A DNA stretch of 64,000 nucleotides from Psychromicrobium lacuslunae (GTDB lineage: Bacteria; Actinomycetota; Actinomycetes; Actinomycetales; Micrococcaceae), in assembly GCF_000950575.1 (NCBI RefSeq), contig NZ_CP011005.1:1488001-1552000 (forward strand), read 5' to 3'. The number at the start of each line of letters is the position of its first letter. Position 1 is the stretch's first letter. The notes below the pieces were generated by a model, which saw only the letters and a program-made list of their open reading frames with translations, was not told where the DNA came from and searched no databases. Both the position numbers and the translations under genes were made by a program. This document shows, piece by piece, positions 23,622 through 31,877 of this stretch.

Positions 23622-24935
23622 GTGATCTCCATCAACTCGCGCACCTCGTTATTCACTGACCACTACGAACTGACCATGTTGCAAGCAGCTTTGCACTCGG
23701 GCCGGGCCATGCGTCCTAGCGTTTTCGAGGCTTTCGCCCGGAGGCTGCCAGATGGCCGCCGTTACGGCGTGGTAGGCGGCACCGGACGGCTGCTCGAGGG
23801 GATCATGAACTTCCGTTTTGAGGAAGCCGAACTGGACTTTTTGGCGACGCAACAGGTCGTCGATCAACAAACCCTCGACTTCCTGGCGAACTTCCGTTTT
23901 TCCGGAAATATTTACGGCTACGCCGAAGGCGAAGTCTATTTTCCTAACTCGCCAATTTTGATCGTCGAATCGACCTTCGCGGAAGCATGCATCTTGGAGA
24001 CGTACATCCTCTCGGTGCTGAATCACGATAGTGCGATTGCCTCGGCGGCTTCCCGGATGACCGCAGCGGCGGGTGGCCGGCCTTGCATCGAAATGGGCTC
24101 CCGTCGCACTCATGAGGAAGCAGCGGTGGCCGCCGCTCGGGCCGCTGTGATCGCTGGCTTCGCCAGTACCTCGAACCTCGAGGCAGGGCTGCGCTACGGA
24201 GTGCCAACGGTAGGCACCGCGGCGCATTCCTTCACCCTGCTGCACGACTCCGAGCGCGAAGCGTTCCAGGCCCAGCTCGCTTCACAGGGCGTCGGAACCA
24301 CCCTGTTGGTCGATACCTATGACGTGAACGAGGCGGTGCGCACAGCGGTTGAGCTTGCCGGGCCGGAACTCGGTGCGGTGCGCTTGGATTCCGGTGATCT
24401 GATCGCCCAAGCCCACGAAGTGCGAGCTCTACTCGACTCGCTAGGGAACGAAAACACCAGGATTGTAGTGACCTCCGATCTGGATGAGTACGCAATCGCC
24501 GCGCTGGCTGCTGCTCCAGTCGATTCCTACGGCGTTGGCACCTCCTTGGTTACCGGTTCCGGCGCGCCGACCGCGGGGATGGTCTATAAGTTGGTCAGTC
24601 GGGCCAACGACGAGGGCGATTTCGTTTCGGTTGCCAAGGCCGCGAAAAACAAAACCAGCGTGGGTGGCCGCAAATACGCCTTACGTCGGCGCTCCCCCGA
24701 GGGACGCGCAGTGCAGGAACTGATTGGTATTGGTCACCGCCCACAAGACGACGGCGACGATCGTGCCTTAATGAACGACTTCGTGGTCAATGGCGTGCTG
24801 GTCGACGGTTGGACCGGCAATGCGGGTGTCCAGCGAGCGACCGCACGTCACCAGGCCTCAACAGCAGAATTACCCAGTTCGTGGCGACGCCTGCAAAAGG
24901 GCGAGCCAGTGATCCCCACCGAATACGAGTCCTAG
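23622..24935 (+). CDS. pncB: Nicotinate phosphoribosyltransferase
   Basis: 437 residues. N-terminal LFTDHYELTMLQAALHSGR, the catalytic-loop EMGSRRTHEEAAVAAARAA, then GTAAHSFTLLHD and VRLDSGDL are family hallmarks. It converts nicotinate and PRPP to nicotinate mononucleotide in NAD salvage. It is followed 9 bp later by pncA, which supplies nicotinate, so the two form a Preiss-Handler operon. The GTG start has no Shine-Dalgarno but has a TAGAGT box at 6 nt. Confidence 0.95.
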   Translation: MISINSRTSLFTDHYELTMLQAALHSGRAMRPSVFEAFARRLPDGRRYGVVGGTGRLLEGIMNFRFEEAELDFLATQQVVDQQTLDFLANFRFSGNIYGYAEGEVYFPNSPILIVESTFAEACILETYILSVLNHDSAIASAASRMTAAAGGRPCIEMGSRRTHEEAAVAAARAAVIAGFASTSNLEAGLRYGVPTVGTAAHSFTLLHDSEREAFQAQLASQGVGTTLLVDTYDVNEAVRTAVELAGPELGAVRLDSGDLIAQAHEVRALLDSLGNENTRIVVTSDLDEYAIAALAAAPVDSYGVGTSLVTGSGAPTAGMVYKLVSRANDEGDFVSVAKAAKNKTSVGGRKYALRRRSPEGRAVQELIGIGHRPQDDGDDRALMNDFVVNGVLVDGWTGNAGVQRATARHQASTAELPSSWRRLQKGEPVIPTEYES

Positions 24936-24944
24936 GAGTTCCGC

Positions 24945-25613
24945 ATGCCCAAAGCGCTGATCATTGTCGATGTGCAAAATGACTTCTGCGAGGGCGGTTC
25001 TCTCGCGGTCAGCGGCGGCGAGGAAGTCGCCACCGGCATTTCGGAACTACTAGATTCCACCTTTGGCGCCGAAAGCCGTGAATTCGATTATGTGCTGGCT
25101 ACTCAGGACTGGCATATTGACCCGGGCAGTCATTTTTCCGAGACCCCAGACTTTATCGACTCCTGGCCGGTGCACTGCGTGGCCGGGAGCAAGGGGGCTC
25201 AACTCCATCCGAACCTGGATACCGAGTATGTGGACGCATACTTCCGCAAGGGCAAGTATCAGGCCGCCTATTCAGGGTTTGAGGGTTTCTTAGCTCCCGA
25301 AGACGAAGTGCCCACCGGGCCACGAAATCCCGAGCAGACCGAAAACCCCGAAAACTCAGAGAGCTCCGGGGACGTGGGGTACGACGGGGACGACGATGGG
25401 CCGAGCCTTGATGAGTGGCTGCAAGAGCACGAGGTCGACTCGGTCAGCATTGTCGGCCTAGCTACCGACTATTGCGTCCGGGCTACCGCCTTGGACGCAG
25501 TTTCGGCGGGCTACGAGGTGACCCTGCTCAGCGAGCTCTGCGCCGGAATCGATCCAGCCGGTAGTCAGGCTGCGCTGACCGAGCTCACCGAGGCTGGCGT
25601 CGAAATTATCTAA
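24945..25613 (+). CDS. pncA: Nicotinamidase (isochorismatase family)
   Basis: 222 residues with catalytic Asp (LIIVDVQNDFCEGGSLAVSG), metal-binding ATQDWHIDPGSHF, catalytic Lys (FRKGKYQAAYSGFEGF) and nucleophilic Cys (VGLATDYCVRATALDA). It deamidates nicotinamide for pncB. Between the Lys loop and the Cys helix (about residues 120-150) is an in-frame acidic, Pro/Asn/Glu/Asp/Gly-rich insertion (NPEQTENPENSESSGD, YDGDDDGPS) that is not needed for the fold. The AGGAG Shine-Dalgarno is strong. Confidence 0.94.
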   Translation: MPKALIIVDVQNDFCEGGSLAVSGGEEVATGISELLDSTFGAESREFDYVLATQDWHIDPGSHFSETPDFIDSWPVHCVAGSKGAQLHPNLDTEYVDAYFRKGKYQAAYSGFEGFLAPEDEVPTGPRNPEQTENPENSESSGDVGYDGDDDGPSLDEWLQEHEVDSVSIVGLATDYCVRATALDAVSAGYEVTLLSELCAGIDPAGSQAALTELTEAGVEII

Positions 25614-25678
25614 GGCTCTGAATCTTTCGCTCCGCATCTCTCGGGCCGCAGGGTTAGCCACCGAGTTCTCTGCAGAGC

Positions 25679-25709
25679 TTGGCATACCTCGTGTCCTGAC
25701 CGCTATGCT
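25679..25709 (+). promoter_or_regulatory. Promoter of the threonine attenuator / thrS-like transcript
   Basis: TTGGCA (25679-25684) and TATGCT (25704-25709), spacing 19 bp. Initiation 6-7 nt later would place +1 at the leader ATG (25716), making the leader peptide mRNA leaderless. Confidence 0.6.
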
Positions 25710-25715
25710 AGGTAG

Positions 25716-25781
25716 ATGAAGTTCTTGTTGAGCACGACGACGCTGGGCAGTCCCGGCGTCATTCAGTGCGAGCAACCGTAG
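25716..25781 (+). CDS. Threonine leader peptide (attenuation)
   Basis: A 21-codon frame encoding MKFLLSTTTLGSPG and ending QCEQP, then TAG. Codons 7, 8 and 9 are ACG ACG ACG (Thr-Thr-Thr, 25734-25742), directly upstream of a terminator and a threonyl-tRNA synthetase gene. TATGCT lies exactly 6 nt before the ATG. A ribosome starved for Thr-tRNA would stall at 25734-25742, leaving 25751-25760 free. The frame is too short to prove by coding statistics; the evidence is the Thr run, the promoter spacing and the terminator. Confidence 0.78.
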   Translation: MKFLLSTTTLGSPGVIQCEQP

Positions 25782-25807
25782 CAACTAACTGATAGCAGAC
25801 CCTGGGA
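25751..25807 (+). promoter_or_regulatory. Predicted antiterminator of the threonine attenuator
   Basis: TCCCGGCGTC (25751-25760) can pair with GACCCTGGGA (25798-25807), nine of ten positions including one G-U, with one C-C mismatch. TCAGT (25763-25767) can pair with ACTGA (25788-25792) inside. This pairing uses the 5' arm of the terminator and is exclusive with it. A ribosome running to the stop codon (25779-25781) would break it. Confidence 0.6.
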
Positions 25808-25831
25808 GTGATTCCCGGGGTCTTTTTGTTT
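25798..25831 (+). terminator. Attenuator terminator hairpin before thrS-like gene
   Basis: Stem 25798-25808 with 25812-25822 (GACCCTGGGAG / TTCCCGGGGTC, 11 pairs including two G-U), loop of 3, then TTTTTGTTT. A textbook intrinsic terminator placed between the Thr leader and the ThrRS start. Confidence 0.85.
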
Positions 25832-25864
25832 GTCTCGGGCGCTCCCTTCAGCAGAAGGAAAATC

Positions 25865-27085
25865 ATGGAACAACAACATCTTGATCATCGCGAGTTCGGC
25901 AGCGAGCTGGATCTCTTCGCCTCACATCCCTTGGTCGGCCCGGGGCTGCCGCTCTGGCTACCCGCTGGCGCGGTAATCCGTTCGGAACTCGAAAAACTTG
26001 CGGCCGAGGAGGCGCTGCGTAGCGGAGCTCAGCGGGTCTACTCCCCCGTCCTCGCCAAACGCGAACTCTACGAGCTCAGTGGGCACTGGCAGAAATTCTC
26101 CGAGGATATGTTCCCGGTGCTCAAGGTGGGCCAGCAGGAACTAGTGCTACGCCCTGCGAACTGCCCACATCACGCGATGATCTATGCTTCTAGACCTCAT
26201 TCTTGGCGCGATTTGCCGGTGCGCTATGCCGAGTTGGGCGCGATGTTCAGAAGTGAACTCTCCGGAGTGCTTTCTGGCTTGAGCCGGGTGCGGCAAATCA
26301 ATTTGGACGATTGCCATGTCTTCTGCACCCCAAATCAAGCCCGTCAGGAAGTGGTTCGCGCCATCCAGGCAATTCAACGTGGCTACCAAATCCTGGATCT
26401 CCAGGTTGATTACTACCGGCTCTCTGCCCGTGGGCCAGAGTCTCTGGGGGAATCGGAACAGTGGGATCAGGCGGAAGCTCTACTGGAAAGTGTCTTACAG
26501 GAACTGGCTCTGCCCTATCGTCGGGTGGAAGGTGAAGCAGCTTTCTACGGGCCGAAGATCGACGCGCAATTCATTGACGCCGCTGGCAAAGAAGAAACCA
26601 TCTCCACCGTGCAATTCGACTTTGTGCAACCCGAGCGTTTCGGCTTGAAGTACATTGCCGAGGATGGTGCAGCGCGGCAGCCGCTGATGATCCACCGCGG
26701 GCTCTTCGGCTCGATGGAACGAATGATTTCCTTGTTGTTGGAGAAGTACCAAGCGCAGCTTCCGCCGTGGCTCGCCCCGATTCAGCTCGTGCTGCTGCCG
26801 ATTGGTGAGGCGCAGCTGGCCGCTGCGGAGTCTGCGGCTGAGAGCTTAGCCGGTCAGGGGGTGCGGGTCGATCTTGAACTCGAGGGCAGTTTGGGCTCCC
26901 GGATCCGAAAAGCAAGGAATAACCGGGTGCCGTGGATCGCGGTGATCGGTGCTCGGGAGGCAGAGTCAGGAACCGTCAACCTTTCGCTGCCGAAGCTCGG
27001 CGTTGACCGTGAACTAGCGGTCGATGAGCTAATCCTCTCACTGAGCAAAAACCTAGCCGAACGCTCGAGTTCCCCGTCGCTCTAA
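25865..27085 (+). CDS. Short threonyl-tRNA synthetase (catalytic and anticodon-binding domains only)
   Basis: 406 residues from the ATG at 25865 (Shine-Dalgarno AGAAGGA). It starts directly at the class II catalytic core (LPLWLPAGAVIRSELEKLA) and lacks the ~240-residue N-terminal TGS and editing domains of a full ThrRS. Present are the zinc ligands Cys in RPANCPHHAMIY, His in DDCHVFC and His in LMIHRGLFGSMER; motif 2 FRSELSGVLSGLSRVRQINL; motif 3 in GLFGSMERMISLLLEKY; and a C-terminal anticodon-binding domain (about 305-400). It should charge tRNA-Thr but cannot hydrolyse Ser-tRNA-Thr in cis. It is probably a second, conditionally expressed copy, controlled by the attenuator upstream; a full-length thrS is expected elsewhere. 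Confidence 0.88.
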   Translation: MEQQHLDHREFGSELDLFASHPLVGPGLPLWLPAGAVIRSELEKLAAEEALRSGAQRVYSPVLAKRELYELSGHWQKFSEDMFPVLKVGQQELVLRPANCPHHAMIYASRPHSWRDLPVRYAELGAMFRSELSGVLSGLSRVRQINLDDCHVFCTPNQARQEVVRAIQAIQRGYQILDLQVDYYRLSARGPESLGESEQWDQAEALLESVLQELALPYRRVEGEAAFYGPKIDAQFIDAAGKEETISTVQFDFVQPERFGLKYIAEDGAARQPLMIHRGLFGSMERMISLLLEKYQAQLPPWLAPIQLVLLPIGEAQLAAAESAAESLAGQGVRVDLELEGSLGSRIRKARNNRVPWIAVIGAREAESGTVNLSLPKLGVDRELAVDELILSLSKNLAERSSSPSL

Positions 27086-27096
27086 CCGCACTTCTT

Positions 27097-27193
27097 CTCC
27101 CAGCTGTCCCGCTGAATGATTCAGCTGATGCAGATGATCAGCATTTATTGGAACATCCGTCACTCCGCTAACACTCGATGGGACGGCTGGGAG
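27097..27193. repeat. Palindromic intergenic element, family B copy 1
   Basis: A 97-bp element between the convergent thrS-like and helicase genes. The ends CTCCCAGCTGTCCC (27097-27110) and its complement at 27180-27193 match in 13 of 14 positions. The right end read in reverse continues with GAGTGT and GGAGTGAC, as in copy 2 (57061-57156). It may also act as a two-way terminator. Confidence 0.65.
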
Positions 27194-27201
27194 CGATGCG
27201 G

Positions 27202-28995
27202 TTACTTTCGGCCGATGAACCAGCCCTGTAAACGTCTAATGCGCTCTTCTAGCTGCGCCTCGTTTGCCTGTGCCACTGCCGGACCGCCGCAGAGCTTCCG
27301 TAGTTCGGTGTGTACCACACCGTGCGGGGTCCCGGTCCGCGCCGACCAGGCTGAGACGTTCTTGGCCAGTTCATTACGCAAGTCCATCAACTGCCGGTGA
27401 TCCGGGATAGCCGCGGCCTGGGGCTGCGGTTTGGTCCGACGCCGGCTGACCTGCTCGGCCTGTCGCTGCCGCAGCAGCGTCGCCACTTGGTCCGCGTCGA
27501 GCAAACCTGGGATGCCCAGGAAATCTTGCTCTTCCTCGCTACCAATCTCGCCCGCATGGCCGAATTCGCCGCCGTCGAAAAGTACTCGATCAAAAGATGC
27601 CTGTGACTCCAATGCTTCGAAGGCAGACTTCTGCTGGCCATCTGAAGCTTTCTCTTCCCGATTTGCCTCAAGCATCTCGGCATCCTCGGTCTGAAAACCG
27701 TCGGCTTCCTGCTCTGGCCGGTCGAGTGCGTGATCGCGTTCGAGCTCCAGCTCGTTCGCTAGCCCCATTAGCTGTGGCACCGAGGGCAGGAAGATCGAGG
27801 CCGTTTCGCCACGTTTGCGAGCGCGCACAAAACGGCCGACGGCCTGCGCGAAGAACAACGGTGTCGAGGTCGAGGTGGCATAGACCCCGACGGCTAGCCG
27901 CGGCACGTCGACGCCTTCGGAGACCATCCGAACGGCCACCATCCAACGGCTGGTGTTGGCGCTAAATTCTTCGATCTTGCTAGAAGCTCGAGAGTCGTCG
28001 GAAAGAATCACGGTAGGAGATTCACCGGTCAGTTTTTTCAGCTGGCCTGCATAGGCCCTAGCATCTTCATGATCGGTGGCAATCACCAAGGCACCGGCAT
28101 CGGGAACGGTACGCCGCACCTCGGAGAGGCGCTTATCCGCGGCAGCTAAGACCGCCGGGATCCACTCGCCACCGGGGTTAAGCGCGGTTCGCCAGGCCTG
28201 AGCGGTAATGTCTTTGGTTACCGCCGCACCGAGCGTTGCGGCAACTTCCTCCCCGGCACTGGTTCGCCAACGCATCTGCCCCGAGTAGGCCATGAAGATC
28301 ACCGGGCGAACCACGTGATCCTTAAGCGCTTCCCCATAGCCGTAGCTGTAGTCGGAACGAGAGCGCCTAATGCCGTCACGATCCTCGGCATACTCCACGA
28401 AAGGGATCGGCGAGGTGTCGGAGCGGAACGGCGTTCCGGTTAGTGCCAGTCGCCGCTGCGCTGGCTCGAAGGCCTCCCTAATGCCGTCGCCCCAGGAGAG
28501 CGCGTCACCGGCGTGGTGCACCTCGTCAAGAATGACCAAAGTCTTTCCGGCTTCGGTTTTAGCACGGTGTAGGGCCGGCTTCGAAGCGACCTGCGCATAG
28601 GTTACCGCGACGCCGGTGAAGTCGCGACCATGTCTGCCATCGGCGTTCTTGAAGTTTGGGTCAATCGCGATGCCCACCCGCGCGGCAGCATCCGCCCACT
28701 GTCGCTTCAGGTGGTCGGTCGGCGTGACGATGGTGATCCGATTGATTTGGCCACCATCCAGTAAGGTCCGAGCAGCGGTCAATGCGAAGGTAGTTTTACC
28801 GGCACCGGGGGTAGCCACCGCAAGAAAGTCCTGCGGCGCTTCGGTGAAGTATTTGTGTAGCGCTTCTGACTGCCAGGCACGCAGCTTCTGGGCGGTGCCC
28901 CAGGCAGCACGATCCGGGTATGCCGGAGGCAGCACAGGGTCAGGCGCATTGGCACCCGAGCCAGCGGAATCGGGCCCAAAGAGGGTTTCAGTCAC
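27202..28995 (-). CDS. DEAD/DEAH-box superfamily II helicase
   Basis: 597 residues. Motif I is ATPGAGKTTFALTAARTL (about 60-77), motif II LDEVHHAGD, motif III LTGTPFRSD, and motif VI FAQAVGRFVRARKRGE. The last ~170 residues form a charged, Glu-rich extension ending QGWFIGRK. The family is widespread in actinobacteria upstream of DUF3039 genes, as here (minus strand, 45 bp apart), and is probably a DNA or RNA remodelling enzyme with no settled function. The GTG start at 28995 has a weak Shine-Dalgarno. Confidence 0.86.
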   Translation of the reverse strand: MTETLFGPDSAGSGANAPDPVLPPAYPDRAAWGTAQKLRAWQSEALHKYFTEAPQDFLAVATPGAGKTTFALTAARTLLDGGQINRITIVTPTDHLKRQWADAAARVGIAIDPNFKNADGRHGRDFTGVAVTYAQVASKPALHRAKTEAGKTLVILDEVHHAGDALSWGDGIREAFEPAQRRLALTGTPFRSDTSPIPFVEYAEDRDGIRRSRSDYSYGYGEALKDHVVRPVIFMAYSGQMRWRTSAGEEVAATLGAAVTKDITAQAWRTALNPGGEWIPAVLAAADKRLSEVRRTVPDAGALVIATDHEDARAYAGQLKKLTGESPTVILSDDSRASSKIEEFSANTSRWMVAVRMVSEGVDVPRLAVGVYATSTSTPLFFAQAVGRFVRARKRGETASIFLPSVPQLMGLANELELERDHALDRPEQEADGFQTEDAEMLEANREEKASDGQQKSAFEALESQASFDRVLFDGGEFGHAGEIGSEEEQDFLGIPGLLDADQVATLLRQRQAEQVSRRRTKPQPQAAAIPDHRQLMDLRNELAKNVSAWSARTGTPHGVVHTELRKLCGGPAVAQANEAQLEERIRRLQGWFIGRK

Positions 28996-29040
28996 TTGCT
29001 ACTTTCAAGCTTTCGGCCGCCAGAATGCGGCACGGTTAGC

Positions 29041-29349
29041 CTACTTTTTGTCTTTATCTTTGTCTGATTTACCAGGCCGCAGGCCATCATAGATCGCTTT
29101 GCAATCCGGGCAGACCGGAAACTTATTAGGGTCCCGCCCCGGCACCCACACTTTTCCGCAGAGCGCGATCACGGGCTCGCCGCTGAGAGCCGATTCAAGG
29201 ATTTTCTCTTTGCGCACATAATGAGCAAAGCGTTCACTATCCCCGGGCTCCAGTTCTTCACGTTGTTCAGTGCGCTCCAACGTCGCCGTGGAGCCACCGG
29301 GAGAGCTACTACCGGGATCGTTTTCAAAGGGATCGGGAGGCAAACTCAT
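29041..29349 (-). CDS. DUF3039 domain protein
   Basis: 102 residues from the ATG at 29349 (GGAG just upstream and TAGCAT 7 nt away); another in-frame ATG lies at 29358. The DUF3039 core has HYVRKEKILESALSGEPVIALC and VCPDCKAIYDGL, with three cysteines that look like a zinc site. The tail is Lys/Asp-rich (PGKSDKDKDKK). The function is unknown. It precedes the helicase gene on the minus strand and may be co-transcribed with it. Confidence 0.82.
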   Translation of the reverse strand: MSLPPDPFENDPGSSSPGGSTATLERTEQREELEPGDSERFAHYVRKEKILESALSGEPVIALCGKVWVPGRDPNKFPVCPDCKAIYDGLRPGKSDKDKDKK

Positions 29350-29357
29350 AGTCTCCA

Positions 29358-29363
29358 TGCTAC
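29358..29363 (-). promoter_or_regulatory. -10 box of DUF3039 promoter
   Basis: TAGCAT on the minus strand, 7 nt before the ATG at 29349. Confidence 0.4.
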
Positions 29364-29416
29364 CCGGAATCGGCTGACAGTTTCGTTGCGCTGTCGTCCC
29401 GCGCCGCTAAAAACCC

Positions 29417-30199
29417 CTAGAGCCCCTGCCAATGCGGCTTATTGGCCCAGGTGTGTCGGTAGTAGTCGGCGAGTTCCAGTTGGACGGCGGATTCCTCATC
29501 GATTAAGACAGTGACATGCGGATGGAGCTGTAGCACCGAGGCCGGGCAAAAAGCAGCCACCGGCCCTTCGATCAGCGCTTTAACAGCGGCAGCCTTTTGC
29601 CCACCATTAGCGATCAACAAGATGTGTTTCGCCTCCATGATGGTGCCGAGGCCCTGAGTGACCACATGATGCGGCACCTCGTCGAGTGAGTTGAAGAACC
29701 GCGCATTATCTGCTCGGGTCTGCTCGGTGAGAGTCTTAATCCTGGTGCGCGATGCTAAAGAGGAAACCGGCTCATTAAAACCTATGTGCCCGTCGGTGCC
29801 GATTCCCAAGATCTGCAGATCGACACCACCGGCAAGCTTAATAGCTTCCTCATACTCAGCGCAGGCAGCCACCAGATCGGCGGCAGCACCGTTGGGCGCA
29901 TGTACCCGGCTAGGGTCGATATCCACCCGTTCGGTGAACTCACGGCGTAACACTTCGCGGTATGACTCCGGGTGCCCGACCGGCAAGCCAACGTACTCGT
30001 CGAGTGCAAACCCTTGAGCTTGAGTGAAACTCAAACCCAGTTCGTCGTGTCGACGGGCTAGTTCGTTGTAAATCGGCAATGGTGACGAACCGGTTGCCAA
30101 ACCGAGTACCGCCTCCGGCTTGGCCCTGAAAAGTGCTTCAATAGCGTCAGCCGCAACAGCCCCGGCCTCTTCTTTACCCGAGAGGATAACAACTTCCAC
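29417..30199 (-). CDS. nagB: Glucosamine-6-phosphate deaminase
   Basis: 260 residues from the GTG at 30199 (VEVVILSGKEEAG), which matches the family's usual length. GLATGSSPLPIY binds the phosphate, and LDEYVGLP and GIGTDGHIGFNEPVSSL are catalytic-site motifs. It converts GlcN6P to fructose 6-phosphate and ammonia, the last step of GlcNAc use. Its partner nagA lies apart at 39132-40355. GGAAGG sits about 9-10 nt upstream of the GTG. The open frame runs to 30244, but those 15 residues are not family-like. Confidence 0.94.
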   Translation of the reverse strand: MEVVILSGKEEAGAVAADAIEALFRAKPEAVLGLATGSSPLPIYNELARRHDELGLSFTQAQGFALDEYVGLPVGHPESYREVLRREFTERVDIDPSRVHAPNGAAADLVAACAEYEEAIKLAGGVDLQILGIGTDGHIGFNEPVSSLASRTRIKTLTEQTRADNARFFNSLDEVPHHVVTQGLGTIMEAKHILLIANGGQKAAAVKALIEGPVAAFCPASVLQLHPHVTVLIDEESAVQLELADYYRHTWANKPHWQGL

Positions 30200-30293
30200 G
30201 CAGCCCAGCCTTCCACAGAGGTTCGTACGGCCAAACGGCCACATTCCATTCTCCGCACTGCGCGGCCAATACTCCAGTCAGTTCGACTGATGT

Positions 30294-31877
30294 TTACTTT
30301 TGCGCCGCCAAACTGCCCAGTAGCTCGGGAGCCCTGCGGTCGAAAATCCGGCCGCCAATCCGCAGACCGAGGACCATTAGTGCCCCGCCGAGCAGCACAC
30401 CGACTAGGAGCGAAATCCAGCCCAGAGACGGTTGATTGCCGAGCGTGGCGAGCAGGGTCAGAATGAATTCCGGCAAAGCCAGCACAGCCAGGCCGAGTAG
30501 GCCAGCCATTTGCAGCAGCGCAAAAAGGAAATTGTTGCCCGGCCGCGATTTAAAGGGATTGTCCCCGGGCGCTGGCACATTGAAAATCCAGATCGCCGAC
30601 ATCACCGAGCCGAGGCCTAGACCGCTTAAGGTAATACCGATTACCAACCCCAATTGCGCCGGAAGAGTTGTCCAACTATTGGTTAGCAGCGCACCTAGGA
30701 TGGCATAAATCACGCCAAGTGGTAAGGAAACCACCAGGTAGGCCACGGCTCGGCCCAGCCGGTCAGAGAATCCGGAAACGCCGGTCGCCACGTGCAGAGC
30801 GAAGGCGGTGTTGTCATAAGAGGTGTCCGAGGCCAAGGACCAGACCAGCAGGAAAACCGCGACCGCGCCAGCAAAGGCGGCCATTCCCCAGCCACCACCG
30901 CCACCTCGGGAGTACAGACCGGGCACCACCAGCAGAAACGGCAGGATCGGAGCAATCACCAGGCTGCCGATATACCGGGGATCACGGAAAAAGTAAGTTA
31001 GCGAACGGGCCGCCACTGAGCCCCAGGCGGTCGCCGGGAAGTAACCGAAGAACCCTAGTTTGCCCGCAGAACGACGTTTACTAGCGTTATAGGCGGGAGT
31101 CACCAGAGCGCGAGCCAAGCTAACCTTCCACAGCCAGCCAAGAAGCGCTGCTGTGGCCAGCGCGATCAGGAATTTCAGACCGGCTTGCCCCCAGGCACCG
31201 GCGACAATGTCTGCCGGCACCGACCACGCCGCTCCGAGCGGGGTAAACGAGACCGCATCGGCAAAACCAGGCAGGAACTGGCCAAAGTTCCTGACGCCCT
31301 GGCTGATTCCGGTAATAATCGGTCCAAGGAACATCAACGGAATGAGCAGCACCAGGAAGCTTAGATCACGAAATTTACGGGACCCCGCCAGATTGCTGCT
31401 CAGCGAAGTCAGCGCTCGAGAACCGAGCACGCAGGTGGCTACCCCTAGCAGCCCGCAGATAATCGCCGCGACGGCGGCGAGCGGATTTCGTAGCCAGGTT
31501 AACGCGGTGCCCACCGAGGCAAGTAGCGTGATGATGCCCGGAATTCCGATCAGCGCGGCAAGGCCTAAACCAGTCAATAGCTGACGCATGGGGACCGCGA
31601 AGGTGACAAAGCGCTCCGGGTCAAGCGTCATGTCGAGACCAGAAGTGAAGAGCGGCACTATCAGCCAGCCCAGCACCAAAGCCGAACCGGCCAACACCAG
31701 AACCGTTTTTGAAATCTCGAAGGGCGCGAAGCTCAAACCAAAAAGTCCGGCTATCATTAACACCAGAATTCCGAGGCCATAGAGCCCTCCGAAAATCACC
31801 CCGATCAATTGCGCTGTGCTGCGCCGCATTGAGTTGCGTAAAATGTCTAGCTTTAGCCGAACTAGGTGCGCAACCAT
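30294..31877 (-). CDS. ABC-2 type permease (large)
   Basis: 527 residues with about 12 hydrophobic segments and Gly/Ala/Leu-rich loops. It starts MVAHLVRLKLDILRNSMRRS, typical of actinobacterial ABC exporter permeases. It overlaps the ATPase gene 31862-32635 by 16 bp, so the two make one exporter. No substrate motif is seen. Confidence 0.82.
   Translation of the reverse strand: MVAHLVRLKLDILRNSMRRSTAQLIGVIFGGLYGLGILVLMIAGLFGLSFAPFEISKTVLVLAGSALVLGWLIVPLFTSGLDMTLDPERFVTFAVPMRQLLTGLGLAALIGIPGIITLLASVGTALTWLRNPLAAVAAIICGLLGVATCVLGSRALTSLSSNLAGSRKFRDLSFLVLLIPLMFLGPIITGISQGVRNFGQFLPGFADAVSFTPLGAAWSVPADIVAGAWGQAGLKFLIALATAALLGWLWKVSLARALVTPAYNASKRRSAGKLGFFGYFPATAWGSVAARSLTYFFRDPRYIGSLVIAPILPFLLVVPGLYSRGGGGGWGMAAFAGAVAVFLLVWSLASDTSYDNTAFALHVATGVSGFSDRLGRAVAYLVVSLPLGVIYAILGALLTNSWTTLPAQLGLVIGITLSGLGLGSVMSAIWIFNVPAPGDNPFKSRPGNNFLFALLQMAGLLGLAVLALPEFILTLLATLGNQPSLGWISLLVGVLLGGALMVLGLRIGGRIFDRRAPELLGSLAAQK

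Noticed and set aside
25290-25420. Frameshift in pncA causing the acidic stretch
   Set aside because: The frame stays open and all catalytic residues on both sides are in the same frame.
25614-25864. T-box riboswitch upstream of the thrS-like gene
   Set aside because: No T-box antiterminator sequence or specifier-loop structure is visible; the Thr leader peptide with a terminator explains the region better.
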